DNA of 64,000 bases, taken from positions 1 to 64,000 of the forward strand of contig CAWHKS010000007.1 of the NCBI GenBank assembly GCA_963829955.1. Reading direction: 5' to 3'. Positions 1 to 9,328 of this stretch are shown one piece after another. Made by a program: the position numbers and the translations under genes. This DNA comes from DASTFY01 sp963829955 (lineage in GTDB: Bacteria > Actinomycetota > Acidimicrobiia > Acidimicrobiales > Ilumatobacteraceae). The notes beneath the pieces are model-generated. The model had not been told where the DNA came from, did not search any database, and saw only the letters and a list, made by a program, of their open reading frames with translations. Within the stretch, counting starts at the first letter, position 1. Every line of letters begins with the position of its first letter.

Positions 1-461
1 GGAGCCAACATCCAGGAGAACGCCGCCGCGCTGCACCGGTGGGTGCAGGACCGATCGGTGTCGTCGTCGTCAACCCGGACCGGTTCGACACGTCGACTGG
101 CCAGCTCGACACGCCACCGGCCGAGGAGGCCGTCGCTACGCTCGACCGCGACGACCCGGCACGGACCCCGAGCTGCGCGCAGTCCGTCGGATCTGAATCT
201 TCGTCGCCCGCCCCTGTTGATCAGCCGGGGCCAGGATCCAATCGCGGGATCAAACGGGCCCCCCCGGTGGGTGGTCACACAGCGCAAGCTGTCACCACGC
301 TGAGTGGGATACCCACTTGTACGGGCTGTCCAGGCCCTGATCGGAATTCATCCTGGCCGTTCCTTCCAAGGAGGCGGAATACTGGTTGGCGGACACGGTG
401 GGGAACACCTCGAATCAGAGCGGTAGTGAGGCCCGTCCGGGCGGATCGGCAGGGAAAGAAC
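1..461. other. Leader/remnant region upstream of the sugar dehydrogenase
   Basis: This 461-base stretch has no complete gene that I recognise. The first ~200 bases look like the 3' end of a coding region on the plus strand: one frame gives GANIQENAAALHRW, then a different frame gives IGVVVVNPDRFDTS, as if a frameshift lay near position 40. I cannot assign that protein to a family. The second frame has no stop until after the dehydrogenase start at 462, so the two could be read as one frame. Positions 271-317 hold two hairpins, listed separately. Confidence 0.3.
271..317 (+). promoter_or_regulatory. Two adjacent hairpins in the leader of the glycan operon
   Basis: Hairpin 1 pairs GTGGT (271-275) with ACCAC (294-298) and, after a small internal loop, ACAGC (279-283) with GCTGT (288-292), closed by a GCAA tetraloop. 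Hairpin 2 is a perfect AGTGGG/CCCACT stem (303-308 and 312-317) with an ATA loop. There is no T run after either, so a classical terminator is unlikely. They lie 145-190 bases upstream of the dehydrogenase start. A structured 5' leader is possible but no known RNA family is recognised. Confidence 0.3.
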
Positions 462-1766
462 ATGAAAATCGCGGTGCTCGGCGTCGGGTACGTCGGGACA
501 GTTACAGCAGCGTGCCTTGCCGAGCGGGTCACGAGGTCGTCGGGATCGATCCCGACATGACCAAGGTCGCCGCATTGGCTGAGGCATCAGCCCGGTGGTC
601 GAGCCCGAGCTCGACACCGTCGTGCGGCGGGCCGTCGACTCCGGTCGGCTGCGGGCCACACAGGACGTGGTCCAAGGGTGAAGGGCGTCGACATCGCCAT
701 CGTGTGTGTCGGGACCCCGTCCCGCAGCAACGGGAGCGTGGACCTCACGCACCTCGAGCAGGCGGCGCGGGAACTCGGCGAGCACGTCGCCCGGACGGAC
801 GGCTATCTCGCCGTCATAGCCCGGTCGACCGTGCCGCCGGGCACGGTCGGCGACGCGTGCACGCCGCGCTGGCCAAGTCGGCCGGCGACGGGAGCGACCG
901 CTTCGGCGTCGTCATGTGCCCGGAGTTCCTGCGTGAGGGCTCGGGCGTGGCCGACTTCGGTGACCCCCCTCAGCATCATCGGCTCCGACGACGAGCAGGC
1001 AACCACAGTCGTCCGGGAGCTGTTCGATCCCCTGCCGGGCCGGGTCATCGTGACCAGCCTGCGCACGGCGGAGTCGCTCAAGTACGCCTGCAACGCGTTC
1101 CACGCGGTCAAGATCAGCTTCGCCAACGAGATGGGCCGGGTGCTCCGCTCCGTCGGCGTCGACGCCCGCGAGGTCATGGACATCTTCGTCCAGGACGACC
1201 GGCTCAACATCTCGCCCGCCTACCTCAAGCCGGGGTTCGCTTTCGGAGGCTCGTGCCTGCCGAAGGACCTGCGGGCCGTCCTGAGCCTCGCCCGCTTCAA
1301 CGACGTCGAGGCCCCGATGCTCACCGGTGTCGTCAACACCAACGAGATGGTCGTGCGCTCGCTGGCCCGTGAGGTGCTGGCCACCGGCGCCCGCCGGGTA
1401 GCCCTCCTCGGCCTGAGCTTCAAGGCCGAGACCGACGACCTCCGCGAGAGCCCGTACGTCGATCTGGCCGAGCTCCTCATCGGCAAGGGGGTCCAGCTCA
1501 CGATCTTCGATCCGGTGGTCCGGCCCGAGCTGCTGTTCGGCGCCAACCGCCGTTTCGTGGAGGACCGCCTGCCCCACCTGCGGGGCCTGCTGGCCGATTC
1601 GGCCGACACGGCGCTGGCCGGTGCCTCCACCATCATCGTCGGGGTCTCCACCCCGGAGGTGCGAGAAGCGATCCTGGAGGCCTCCCCGACCCACGTGTTC
1701 GATCTCGTCGGGTCCCTGGGCCCCGAGATCGAGTCGCTGCCCGGCTACGTCGGCGTGAGCTGGTGA
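462..1766 (+). pseudogene. UDP-glucose/GDP-mannose 6-dehydrogenase family, frameshifted
   Basis: This is an NAD-dependent nucleotide-sugar 6-dehydrogenase, oxidising a UDP- or GDP-sugar to its uronic acid. The start is at 462 (MKIAVLGVGYVG, the Rossmann loop), and the catalytic Cys sits in GGSCLPKDLR, a form typical of the AlgD/WbpA branch. The C-terminal UDP-binding domain ends at 1766 with a GTGA overlap into the next gene. The reconstructed length (~435 residues) is normal. The reading frame changes near 527, 580, 676, 857 and 968, mostly where a G or C run is one or two bases short. The longest clean frame is 678-1766, itself with a shifted segment at ~857-968. It is either a decaying gene or a poorly polished assembly. 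The substrate is not determined by the sequence. Confidence 0.8.
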
Positions 1767-3174
1767 GGCGGGTGCGGCGCTCGCGGCGGCGGCCCCCCGC
1801 CGTCCTCGTCATCGTCCAGAACCTCCCCGTCCCCTTCGACCGTCGCGTCTGGCTCGAGTGCCTGGCGCTGCGGGCGGCCGGCTTCGAGGTCTCGGTCGTG
1901 TGCCCGAAGGGCACGAACGACCCGGCCTACGAGGTCCTCGAGGGCGTCCACATCTACAAGTACCGGCCCGCGCCCGAGGCTCGGGGGATGGTCGGCTTCG
2001 TGGGCGAGTTCACGTACAGCTTCCTGGCCACCCTGCGCCTGGCCGTGAAGGCTTGGCGGCGCCGCCGGTTCAACGTCATCCAGGCCTGCAACCCGCCCGA
2101 CACCTTCTGGCTGCTGGCGCTGCTCTTCCGGCCGTTCGGCACCAAGTTCGTGTACGACCAGCACGACCTCTGCCCTGAGCTGTACGAGTCTCGCTTCCCG
2201 AACGGGTCGAGGCTCGTCAAGCGCGTGCTGCTCGGCCTCGAGCGGGCGACGTACCGCAGCGCGCACCACGTGATCGTGACCAACGGGTCGTACCGCGGGA
2301 AGGCGCTGCAGCGGGGCAACGTGCCCGAGGACCGGGTCACCATCGTCCGCACCGGGCCGGATCCGGAGCTGCTGGCCAAGGGCCCGGACAAGGCCGAGCA
2401 CCTTCGCGGGTTCAAGCACCTCGCCGTCTACATCGGCGTCATGGGTCCGCAGGACGGTGTGGACATCGCCATCCGGGCCGCCGCTCACCTGAAGCACGAG
2501 CTGTCCCGCAAGGACATCGGCATCACCCTCATCGGGTCGGGCGACTGCTTCGAGGAGCTCAAGGGCCTGGCGGCCAGCCTCGCGGTCGAGGACCTCGTCC
2601 ACTTCACCGGACGGGCCCCCGACACGCTGGTCGCCGAGCTCATGTCGACGGCGTCCGTCGGCCTGTCACCCGACCCGAAGAACCCGCTCAACGACGTTTC
2701 CACCATGAACAAGACCATGGAGTACATGGCGTTCGGGCTCCCTGTCGTGGCGTTCGACCTGACGGAGACCGCGTGTCCGCCGAGGACGCCGCCGTCTACG
2801 CCGAGCCGAACGACGTCGCTGCCTTCGCGCAGGCCATCGCCGACCTCGTCGACGATCCCGACGCGCGGGCGGTGATGAGCCAGCGGGGCCGGGAGCGGGT
2901 CGAGACGGTGCTGGCGTGGCCGATCCAGTCGCCGGCCTACATCGGCGTATACCAGTCCCTCACCGGTTTCCACGCCGAGACGATCGGACCGGCTGCCTCG
3001 GCCATGGCGCCGCATCCCTTCCCGGCCAAGGACCTGACGATCACCACGGCTCCGGCGGTGGTGGAGCGCTCCGTGGCCCGGTCGGTCCTGTCGAAGGGCA
3101 CCGGGGTCGGAAATGGCGTTCGCGTCAACGGGGTGCACTACCTGGCATCGACCGAGCCGTCCGGCGGGCAGTAG
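1763..3174 (+). pseudogene. Glycosyltransferase family 4, one frameshift
   Basis: This is a GT-B fold retaining glycosyltransferase that probably adds a sugar to a lipid-linked or growing surface polysaccharide on the cytoplasmic face. The N-terminal acceptor domain has the family phrase VPFDRRVW, and the donor domain has EYMAFGLPVVAFD. The frame breaks at ~2770, where an expected acc-cgc reads as accgc (one C short); the C-terminus continues as SAEDAAVYAEPND in another frame to the stop at 3172-3174. The joined product is ~470 residues, longer than usual for GT4, with a ~60-residue tail of no known domain. The GTG start at 1763 overlaps the dehydrogenase stop. The gene would be intact if one base were restored. 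Confidence 0.8.
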
Positions 3175-3176
3175 CC

Positions 3177-5141
3177 GTGTGCGGCATCGCGGGCCTCGTC
3201 GACTGGCCCACCACCGATCTGGCAGTCGCTGCGCGCGCCATGTCGGACCGCATCGCCCACCGTGGCCCGGACGGCGACGGCCTCTACCTCACCGAGGAGG
3301 CCCCCGTGCGGGCCGCCCTGGTGCACCGGCGCCTGGCCATCATCGACCTCAGCACGGAGGCCAACCAGCCGTTCGTCAAGGACGGCATCGCCCTCGTCTA
3401 CAACGGCGAGCTCTACAACTACAAGCAGCTCCGGGCCGAGCTCGAGAGCCACGGGGTGCGCTTCCGCACCGCGTCGGACACCGAGGTCGTGCTCGAGGCG
3501 TGGCGCTTCGGCGGCGAGGCCTGGCTGCGTCGCTTCCGCGGCATGTTCGCGCTCGCCCTGCTGGAGCAGGCCACCGGCCGCCTGGTGCTGGCCCGGGACC
3601 ACTTCGGGATCAAGCCGCTGTTCGTGGCCGAGCGCGGCAAGGGTCTGGCCTTCGCCAGCGAGCTCAAGGCGCTGCGGACCGTGCTGGGCGACGTCGAGGT
3701 GGACCCCACGGCCATTGCCGCGTCGCTGCTCTACTACTGGGTGCCCGAGAGCCACTGCGCCATCCGCGGTGTGGAGAAGCTGCCCGCCGGGTGCTGGGCC
3801 GAGAAGCGGCCCGGGCAGCCCCTGCGAGTGCACCGGTACTTCGATCCCGTCGAGGAGCTCGGCCACCGGGACCAGGGCATCGAGGCGGAGGAGCTGACGG
3901 CGATCCTGGAGGATTCCGTCTCGGCGCACCTGATCGCCGATGTGCCCGTGTCCACCTTCCTGTCAGGTGGGTTGGACTCGAGCCTGGTCACCGCGCTGGC
4001 CCGCCGTGAGAACGAGGCCATCGACGCCTACACGATCGGCTTCCGGCCCGAGGACCAGAAGCTCGAGGCGATGCCCGACGACCTCGCGCACGCCCGCATC
4101 GTCGCCCGCCAGTTCGGCGTGAAGCTGCACGAGATCGAGATCGCGCCCGACGTCGTCGGGATGCTGCCGTCGATGGTCGACGCCCTCGACGAGCCGATCG
4201 GCGACCCCGCCGCCATGAACACCGTCCTGATCTGCCGCGCCGCCCGCGAGGCCGGCGTCAAGGTCCTGCTGTCGGGCATGGGTGCCGACGAGCTCTTCGG
4301 CGGCTACCGCAAGCACTACGCCTGCCTGCTGGCCGCCCGCTACCGCAAGGCGCCCCGCGCCGCCCGCGCCGTGCTCGAGGGTGCGGTGGACAAGCTGCCG
4401 GTCGCCGTGGGGTCGCGCGGCCTGCGCTCCGTCCGCTTCGCCAAGCGCTTCGTGTCCTTCGCCTCCCTGGCCGAGGAACCCGCGTTCCGGCGGAGCTACA
4501 CGCAGTACGAGCCGGCCGAGCTGCAGGACCTGCTGCAGCCCCACCTGGCCCCGCACGTGCAGACCTTGGTCGACGAGCACGCCCGCATCTACAACTCGAC
4601 CGGCTTCGACGATCCCGTCAATCGCATGTGCATGACGGATCTGCAGCTCTTCCTGGTCGGCCTCAACCTGACGTACACCGACCGCTCGAGCATGGCTGCT
4701 TCGACCGAGGTGCGGGTCCCGTACGTCGACATCGAGGTGGCACGGGCCGCGTTCCGGGCCACGGGCGCCCAGAAGATCAACGGCCGCAGCAGGAAGGACA
4801 TCCTGAAGCGCGCCGCCGCCGGCATCCTGCCCGACCAGATCGTCAACCGGCCGAAGGGCCTGTTCTCCGTGCCGCTCCGGGCCTGGGTCCGGCGGGATCT
4901 GGCCGAGATGGTCGACGACCTGCTGCCGAACGGCGTCCTCGTCAATGACGGCTACATCCGGCGCGAGACCCTGGAGCAGCTCATCCGCAGCGACCGCTCG
5001 GGCGCCGCCGACCGCTCGAAGGAGATCTGGCACCTCCTCACCCTGGAAGAGTGGATGCGCCAGATCAACCGCGACACCCCCGTGGGCGCCCTGTCGTCGG
5101 ATGCGTCGGTGGACGTCGCGACCCGCACATCGAACCCCTGA
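3177..5141 (+). CDS. asnB: Asparagine synthase (glutamine-hydrolysing) family amidotransferase
   Basis: The 654-residue protein starts with GTG-Cys, leaving the N-terminal nucleophile Cys2 (CGIAGLVD) of class II glutamine amidotransferases. Residues 2-210 form the glutaminase domain (RGPDG, YNGELYNY) and ~235-600 the ATP-pyrophosphatase domain with the loop SGGLDSS at ~263. The C-terminus has the ERPKGLFS-like phrase RPKGLFSVPL. Free asparagine synthesis is one possibility. Copies inside glycan clusters are often thought to amidate uronic acid carboxyls or other cluster products, which would suit a neighbouring sugar dehydrogenase. The gene begins 2 bases after the glycosyltransferase stop, so it is translationally coupled. 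Confidence 0.88.
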   Translation: MCGIAGLVDWPTTDLAVAARAMSDRIAHRGPDGDGLYLTEEAPVRAALVHRRLAIIDLSTEANQPFVKDGIALVYNGELYNYKQLRAELESHGVRFRTASDTEVVLEAWRFGGEAWLRRFRGMFALALLEQATGRLVLARDHFGIKPLFVAERGKGLAFASELKALRTVLGDVEVDPTAIAASLLYYWVPESHCAIRGVEKLPAGCWAEKRPGQPLRVHRYFDPVEELGHRDQGIEAEELTAILEDSVSAHLIADVPVSTFLSGGLDSSLVTALARRENEAIDAYTIGFRPEDQKLEAMPDDLAHARIVARQFGVKLHEIEIAPDVVGMLPSMVDALDEPIGDPAAMNTVLICRAAREAGVKVLLSGMGADELFGGYRKHYACLLAARYRKAPRAARAVLEGAVDKLPVAVGSRGLRSVRFAKRFVSFASLAEEPAFRRSYTQYEPAELQDLLQPHLAPHVQTLVDEHARIYNSTGFDDPVNRMCMTDLQLFLVGLNLTYTDRSSMAASTEVRVPYVDIEVARAAFRATGAQKINGRSRKDILKRAAAGILPDQIVNRPKGLFSVPLRAWVRRDLAEMVDDLLPNGVLVNDGYIRRETLEQLIRSDRSGAADRSKEIWHLLTLEEWMRQINRDTPVGALSSDASVDVATRTSNP

Positions 5142-5159
5142 GGAACCCGGACACCCCCC

Positions 5160-7352
5160 ATGAAGCAGATCGCGCAGAACTACAAGACCGGTGAGCTGAC
5201 GCTCGTCGACGCGCCCGTCCCCGCCTGCCGCCCGGGCGGTGTGCTGGTGCGCACCGAGTACTCGTTGATCTCGAGCGGCACCGAGCTGATGAAGGTGGGC
5301 GAGGCCAAGCTCTCGCTGCTGGGCAAGGTGCGGGCCCGGCCGGACCAGGTCCGCAGCGTGCTCGACACGCTGGCCCAGCAAGGCCCGGAGGCGACGTTCA
5401 AGAAGGTGATGAACCGCCTCGACGCCTACACCCCCCTCGGCTACTCGCTCTGCGGGACGGTCATCGAGGTCGGCGCCGGTGTCACCGGCCTCACCGTGGG
5501 CCAGCGCGTGGCCTGCGCCGGCAACCAGTACGCGCTGCACGCCGAAATCAACTGGGTGCCGGCCAACCTGTGTGTGGCCGTGCCCGACGAGGTCGATCCC
5601 CGCCACGCCGCATTCACCACGGTCGGCGCCATCGCCATGCAGGGCCTGCGCCAGGCCGACATGGCGCTCGGCGAGGTCGCGTGCGTGATCGGGCTGGGCC
5701 TCATCGGCCAGCTCCTCGTGCAGCTCCTGCGGGCCAACGGCGTCCGCGTCGTGGGCATCGACATCTCCCCGGAGCGGTGCGCGCTGGCCGAGGAGCAGGG
5801 CGCCATGTGCGCGGCGGGGCCCGAGGGCGCTGACCTGGAGCGGGTCGAAGCCGCCCTGGCCGAGCTGACGGGCGGCTTCGGTGCCGACGCGATCTTCTTG
5901 AGCGCTGGCGGCGACACCAATACCCCGGTCGAGCTGGCCGCCCGCCTGGCCCGCGACCGCGGCCGGGTGGTCGACATCGGCAAGTGCTCGCTCGATCTCC
6001 CTTGGAACGCGTACTACGAGAAGGAGCTCGACGTCCGGTTCTCCCGCTCGTACGGGCCCGGTCGCTACGACCCCATCTACGAGGAGCAAGGGGTCGACTA
6101 CCCCGTCGGCTACGTGCGCTGGACCGAAGGCCGCAACCTGGCCTGCTTCGTGGACCTGCTCGCTCAAGGCCAGATCGAGCTGGACCGGCTCATCTCTGCC
6201 GTCACCCCGTTCGACACCGCGGCGCAGACCTACGAGCAGCTCGACAAGGGGGAGCTCCGGGGCATCGGCTTCCTCTTCGAGTACCCGGCGGACGTGGCGC
6301 TGACCCGCACGGTCGTTCGGCCCCGGCCGGCGCCGGCAGAGACCGCAGGCCGCTCGACGTCGTCCGCGCTGGCCACGAAGCCGGTGCGGATCGGCTTCAT
6401 CGGTGCCGGCAACTACGCGTCCACCATGCTGCTCCCGCACCTGAAGGACCGGGAAGGCGTCGACCTGGCGCACGTGGCCACGGCCAGCTCGCTCTCCTGC
6501 ATGACGGCGCAACGCCGCTTCGGCTTCGAGACCGCGGGAACCGACTACCGGGCGCTGCTCGCGGACGAGTCCATCGACGCCGTCGTCATCGCCACCCGTC
6601 ACCAGTCGCACGCGCCGATGGCCTGTGAGGCGCTGCGGGCCGGCAAGGCCGTCTTCGTCGAGAAGCCCCTCGCCATTACCCAAGAGCAGCTCGAGGCCGT
6701 GATGGCCACGGTCGCCGAGACCGACAACGGTCGGTTGCAGGTCGGCTTCAACCGCCGCTTCTCACCGCTCCTCACGACGCTCAAGGAGCGCTTCGGCGCC
6801 ACGAGCGGTCCGGGCCTGGCCCGGTACCTGGTCAACGCCGGCACGGTCGACCCGTCGAGCTGGTACGCCGATGCCAGCGCCGAGGGCACGCGCTTTTGCG
6901 GCGAGGGTGGCCACTTCATCGACACGCTGGCCTGGTGGTTCGACGCGCTGCCCGTCTCCGTGCACGCCACGAGCTGCGGGGGCGTGGACGACCTGCAGAT
7001 CACCATCAGCTTCGACAATGGCTCGGTCGGTACCGTGAGCTACGTGACCACGGCCAACAAGCGCTTCCCGAAGGAGACGGTGGACCTGCTCGGCGGGGGC
7101 AAGGCGGCCCGGCTCGACAACTTCCGCTCAGCCTCCCTCTGGGCCGGCCGGCGCAAGCGCCGCTGGCGGGCGGGCCTGTCGGTCGACAAGGGCCAGAAGG
7201 CGGAGCTCGAGGCCTTCGTGCAGGCGGTGCGGACGGGCGGCCCGATGCCGATCCCGCTGGAGTCCCTCTTCGCCGTCACCGACGCCACCCTGGCCGTGAG
7301 CGAGAGCGTCACCCGGGGCGACACGCTCAAGCTCGGCTCGCGCCTGTCGTGA
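5160..7352 (+). CDS. Bi-domain oxidoreductase: alcohol dehydrogenase-like plus Gfo/Idh/MocA
   Basis: This 730-residue protein joins two NAD(P)-dependent folds. Residues 1-375 are a medium-chain dehydrogenase-like half with a Rossmann loop GLGLIG at ~178 but without the usual Zn-binding GHE segment. Residues ~408-728 are a Gfo/Idh/MocA half with GFIGAGNYA at ~412 and the family EKPLA motif at ~501. The fusion recurs in bacterial polysaccharide loci next to asnB-like and heparinase-like genes, as here. It probably oxidises or epimerises a nucleotide sugar, but the substrate is unknown. It lies 18 bases after asnB and overlaps the next gene by GTGA. Confidence 0.85.
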   Translation: MKQIAQNYKTGELTLVDAPVPACRPGGVLVRTEYSLISSGTELMKVGEAKLSLLGKVRARPDQVRSVLDTLAQQGPEATFKKVMNRLDAYTPLGYSLCGTVIEVGAGVTGLTVGQRVACAGNQYALHAEINWVPANLCVAVPDEVDPRHAAFTTVGAIAMQGLRQADMALGEVACVIGLGLIGQLLVQLLRANGVRVVGIDISPERCALAEEQGAMCAAGPEGADLERVEAALAELTGGFGADAIFLSAGGDTNTPVELAARLARDRGRVVDIGKCSLDLPWNAYYEKELDVRFSRSYGPGRYDPIYEEQGVDYPVGYVRWTEGRNLACFVDLLAQGQIELDRLISAVTPFDTAAQTYEQLDKGELRGIGFLFEYPADVALTRTVVRPRPAPAETAGRSTSSALATKPVRIGFIGAGNYASTMLLPHLKDREGVDLAHVATASSLSCMTAQRRFGFETAGTDYRALLADESIDAVVIATRHQSHAPMACEALRAGKAVFVEKPLAITQEQLEAVMATVAETDNGRLQVGFNRRFSPLLTTLKERFGATSGPGLARYLVNAGTVDPSSWYADASAEGTRFCGEGGHFIDTLAWWFDALPVSVHATSCGGVDDLQITISFDNGSVGTVSYVTTANKRFPKETVDLLGGGKAARLDNFRSASLWAGRRKRRWRAGLSVDKGQKAELEAFVQAVRTGGPMPIPLESLFAVTDATLAVSESVTRGDTLKLGSRLS

Positions 7353-9328
7353 AGGCGGGCTGGTACGCCCGCCGGCTGATGGCGATGTCGCCGGCCGAGG
7401 TGGCTCACCGCGTCCGGCACCAGGCCGTCAAGAAGGCCTGGCGTCGTTCGTGGACGCCGGACGGGCCCGTGGCGCCGTCGGTCTCGGCTGCGGGCGCGGT
7501 GTTCCGGGGGCAGCTGCCGCCCTTCGACGAGCAGGGAGTCGACCCCGCGGCCCTGAAGAGCCTCGTGGCGCGCGCCGACGAGATCCTCGCCGGCTCCTTC
7601 GAGGTCCTCGGCGTCGTACGGGAGGACCTCGTCGCGCCCGACTGGTTCCGTGACCCGATCACCGGCCGGCGGGCTCCCGACCGCAGCTACGCGTTCTCGA
7701 TCCCGTACCGGGACGAGGATCAGGTCGGGACCATCAAGCAGATCTGGGAGCTGTCGCGGCACCACCACCTCACGATCCTGGCCGCCGCCTACCACGTGAC
7801 CGGCGACGAGGTCTACGCCCGGCGGGTCGAGGACCACCTCCGGGACTGGTGGGCCATGAACCCGTTCCTGACCGGGGTCCACTGGACCAGCGGGATCGAG
7901 CTGGGCATCCGGCTGATCTCGTGGACCTGGGTCCGGCGCCTGCTCGACGCCTGGGCTCCGGCCGTGGACCTGTTCGAGCGCAACCCTGCCTTCCACGCGC
8001 AGCTCGACGCCCATCACCGCTACCTGGGCGCGCTCGTCAGCACCGGCTCGTCGGCCAACAACCACGTGATCGCCGAGGCCGCGGGGCAGTTCGTGGCCGC
8101 CACGGCCTTCCCGTGGTTGCCCTCCAGCGGGCGGTGGGCCGCTGACGCCCTGGAGCTGCTGCAGAACGAGCTGGCGGCGCAGACGTTCCCGTCCGGCCTC
8201 AACCGCGAGCTGGCCAGCGACTATCACGGCCTCGTCCTCGAGCTGGCCCTCGTCGCCGCGGCCGAGCGGGTGTGCGCGGGTCGGGCCGTCCCGGCCGGCC
8301 TCGCCGACCCGATCGTCCGCATGACCGACGCGCTGGCCGCCATCGTCGACGTCCGGTTCCAGCCACCGCGTCAGGGCGACGGTGACGACGGGATCGGTCT
8401 GGTCGTCGACGGTTCCGACGCCAACCGGTGGGCGTCGCTGCTGGTGACGGGGGCCGAGGCCGTCGGGGGGCTGCCGTGGTGGCCGTCGTTGCCCGGCGTC
8501 GACGTCCAGGCCCAGCTCCTCGGGGCCGTCTTGCGCGGCCGCCTCGAGGCCCAGCGTCCGCGAGCAGCGACGCGGCCGAGCGTGCTCGGGGACGCCGGCA
8601 TGGTCATCGTGCGAGGACAGACATCCGAAGGGCAGGAGATCTGGTGTCGCGGTGACGCCGGGCCACATGGGTTCCTGTCCATCGCCGCCCACGCGCACGC
8701 CGACGCACTGGCCATCGAGCTCCGGGTCGACGGCGTCGAGGTCGTCGCCGATCCTGGGACGTACTGCTACCACGGCGAGCCGGCCTGGCGGACGTACTTC
8801 CGGGGGACGGCCGGGCACGCCACCCTGGAGATCGACGGCCGGGACCAGTCGGAGTCCGGTGGACCATTCCTCTGGACGCGCCACGCGAACACCTGGCTGC
8901 TCGAGACCGTCGGGCTCGACGGAACGCCGGTTGCGCGTTGGGTCGCGGAGCACGACGGCTACTCCCGCCGGGAGGAACCCGTGAGACATCGCCGCCGCGT
9001 CGAGCTCGATCGCGAGGCCTCGCGGTTGACCGTGATCGACGAGCTGGTCGACGGGTCAGCGCACCCGGTGTGCCTCAGCTTCCCGCTCGGCCCCGACGTC
9101 ACCTGCCGGCTCGACGGCAACACCGCCGACCTGCAGTGGACGGCGAGCGACCGGGGGGCGACGCTCGTGCTGGACCCCGCGCTCAACTGGATCGTCGTGC
9201 GCGGTCAGGACGATCCGCCTAGGGGCTGGTACTCGCCCGGGTTCGGGGTGAAGGTGCCGGCGCCGCTGCTCGCGGGCACTGGAGTGCTGGCGCCCGGTCA
9301 GGCGCTGTGCTGCGAGATCGCGTTTTGA
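7349..9328 (+). CDS. Heparinase II/III family (alginate lyase-like) protein
   Basis: This 659-residue polysaccharide lyase-family protein would cleave uronic-acid-containing polymers by beta-elimination. The N-terminal alpha/alpha toroid spans roughly 50-350 and the C-terminal beta-sheet domain begins near 400. The second domain shows the family pattern HAHADALAIEL at ~447, then DPGTYCYHG and GRDQSESGG. The toroid part has STGSSANNHVIAEAA, a typical NNH catalytic segment. There is no clear signal peptide, so it may act in the cytoplasm or on a nascent polymer. The GTG start at 7349 overlaps the previous stop. Its place in a synthesis operon suggests glycan remodelling rather than catabolism. 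Confidence 0.85.
   Translation: MKAGWYARRLMAMSPAEVAHRVRHQAVKKAWRRSWTPDGPVAPSVSAAGAVFRGQLPPFDEQGVDPAALKSLVARADEILAGSFEVLGVVREDLVAPDWFRDPITGRRAPDRSYAFSIPYRDEDQVGTIKQIWELSRHHHLTILAAAYHVTGDEVYARRVEDHLRDWWAMNPFLTGVHWTSGIELGIRLISWTWVRRLLDAWAPAVDLFERNPAFHAQLDAHHRYLGALVSTGSSANNHVIAEAAGQFVAATAFPWLPSSGRWAADALELLQNELAAQTFPSGLNRELASDYHGLVLELALVAAAERVCAGRAVPAGLADPIVRMTDALAAIVDVRFQPPRQGDGDDGIGLVVDGSDANRWASLLVTGAEAVGGLPWWPSLPGVDVQAQLLGAVLRGRLEAQRPRAATRPSVLGDAGMVIVRGQTSEGQEIWCRGDAGPHGFLSIAAHAHADALAIELRVDGVEVVADPGTYCYHGEPAWRTYFRGTAGHATLEIDGRDQSESGGPFLWTRHANTWLLETVGLDGTPVARWVAEHDGYSRREEPVRHRRRVELDREASRLTVIDELVDGSAHPVCLSFPLGPDVTCRLDGNTADLQWTASDRGATLVLDPALNWIVVRGQDDPPRGWYSPGFGVKVPAPLLAGTGVLAPGQALCCEIAF

Noticed and set aside
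271..330. Resemblance of the leader hairpin (GCAA loop, CACA stem) to a cyclic-di-GMP riboswitch
   Set aside because: The second paired element and the conserved joining segments are absent, so it is reported only as unclassified hairpins.
3963..6683. A long open frame (906 codons) on the minus strand
   Set aside because: It lies wholly opposite asnB and the bi-domain oxidoreductase, has the composition of a mirrored high-GC gene, and matches no family.
7040..8989. A 649-codon minus-strand frame
   Set aside because: It is antisense to the heparinase-family gene; the plus-strand protein has clear family motifs and the minus-strand frame has none.
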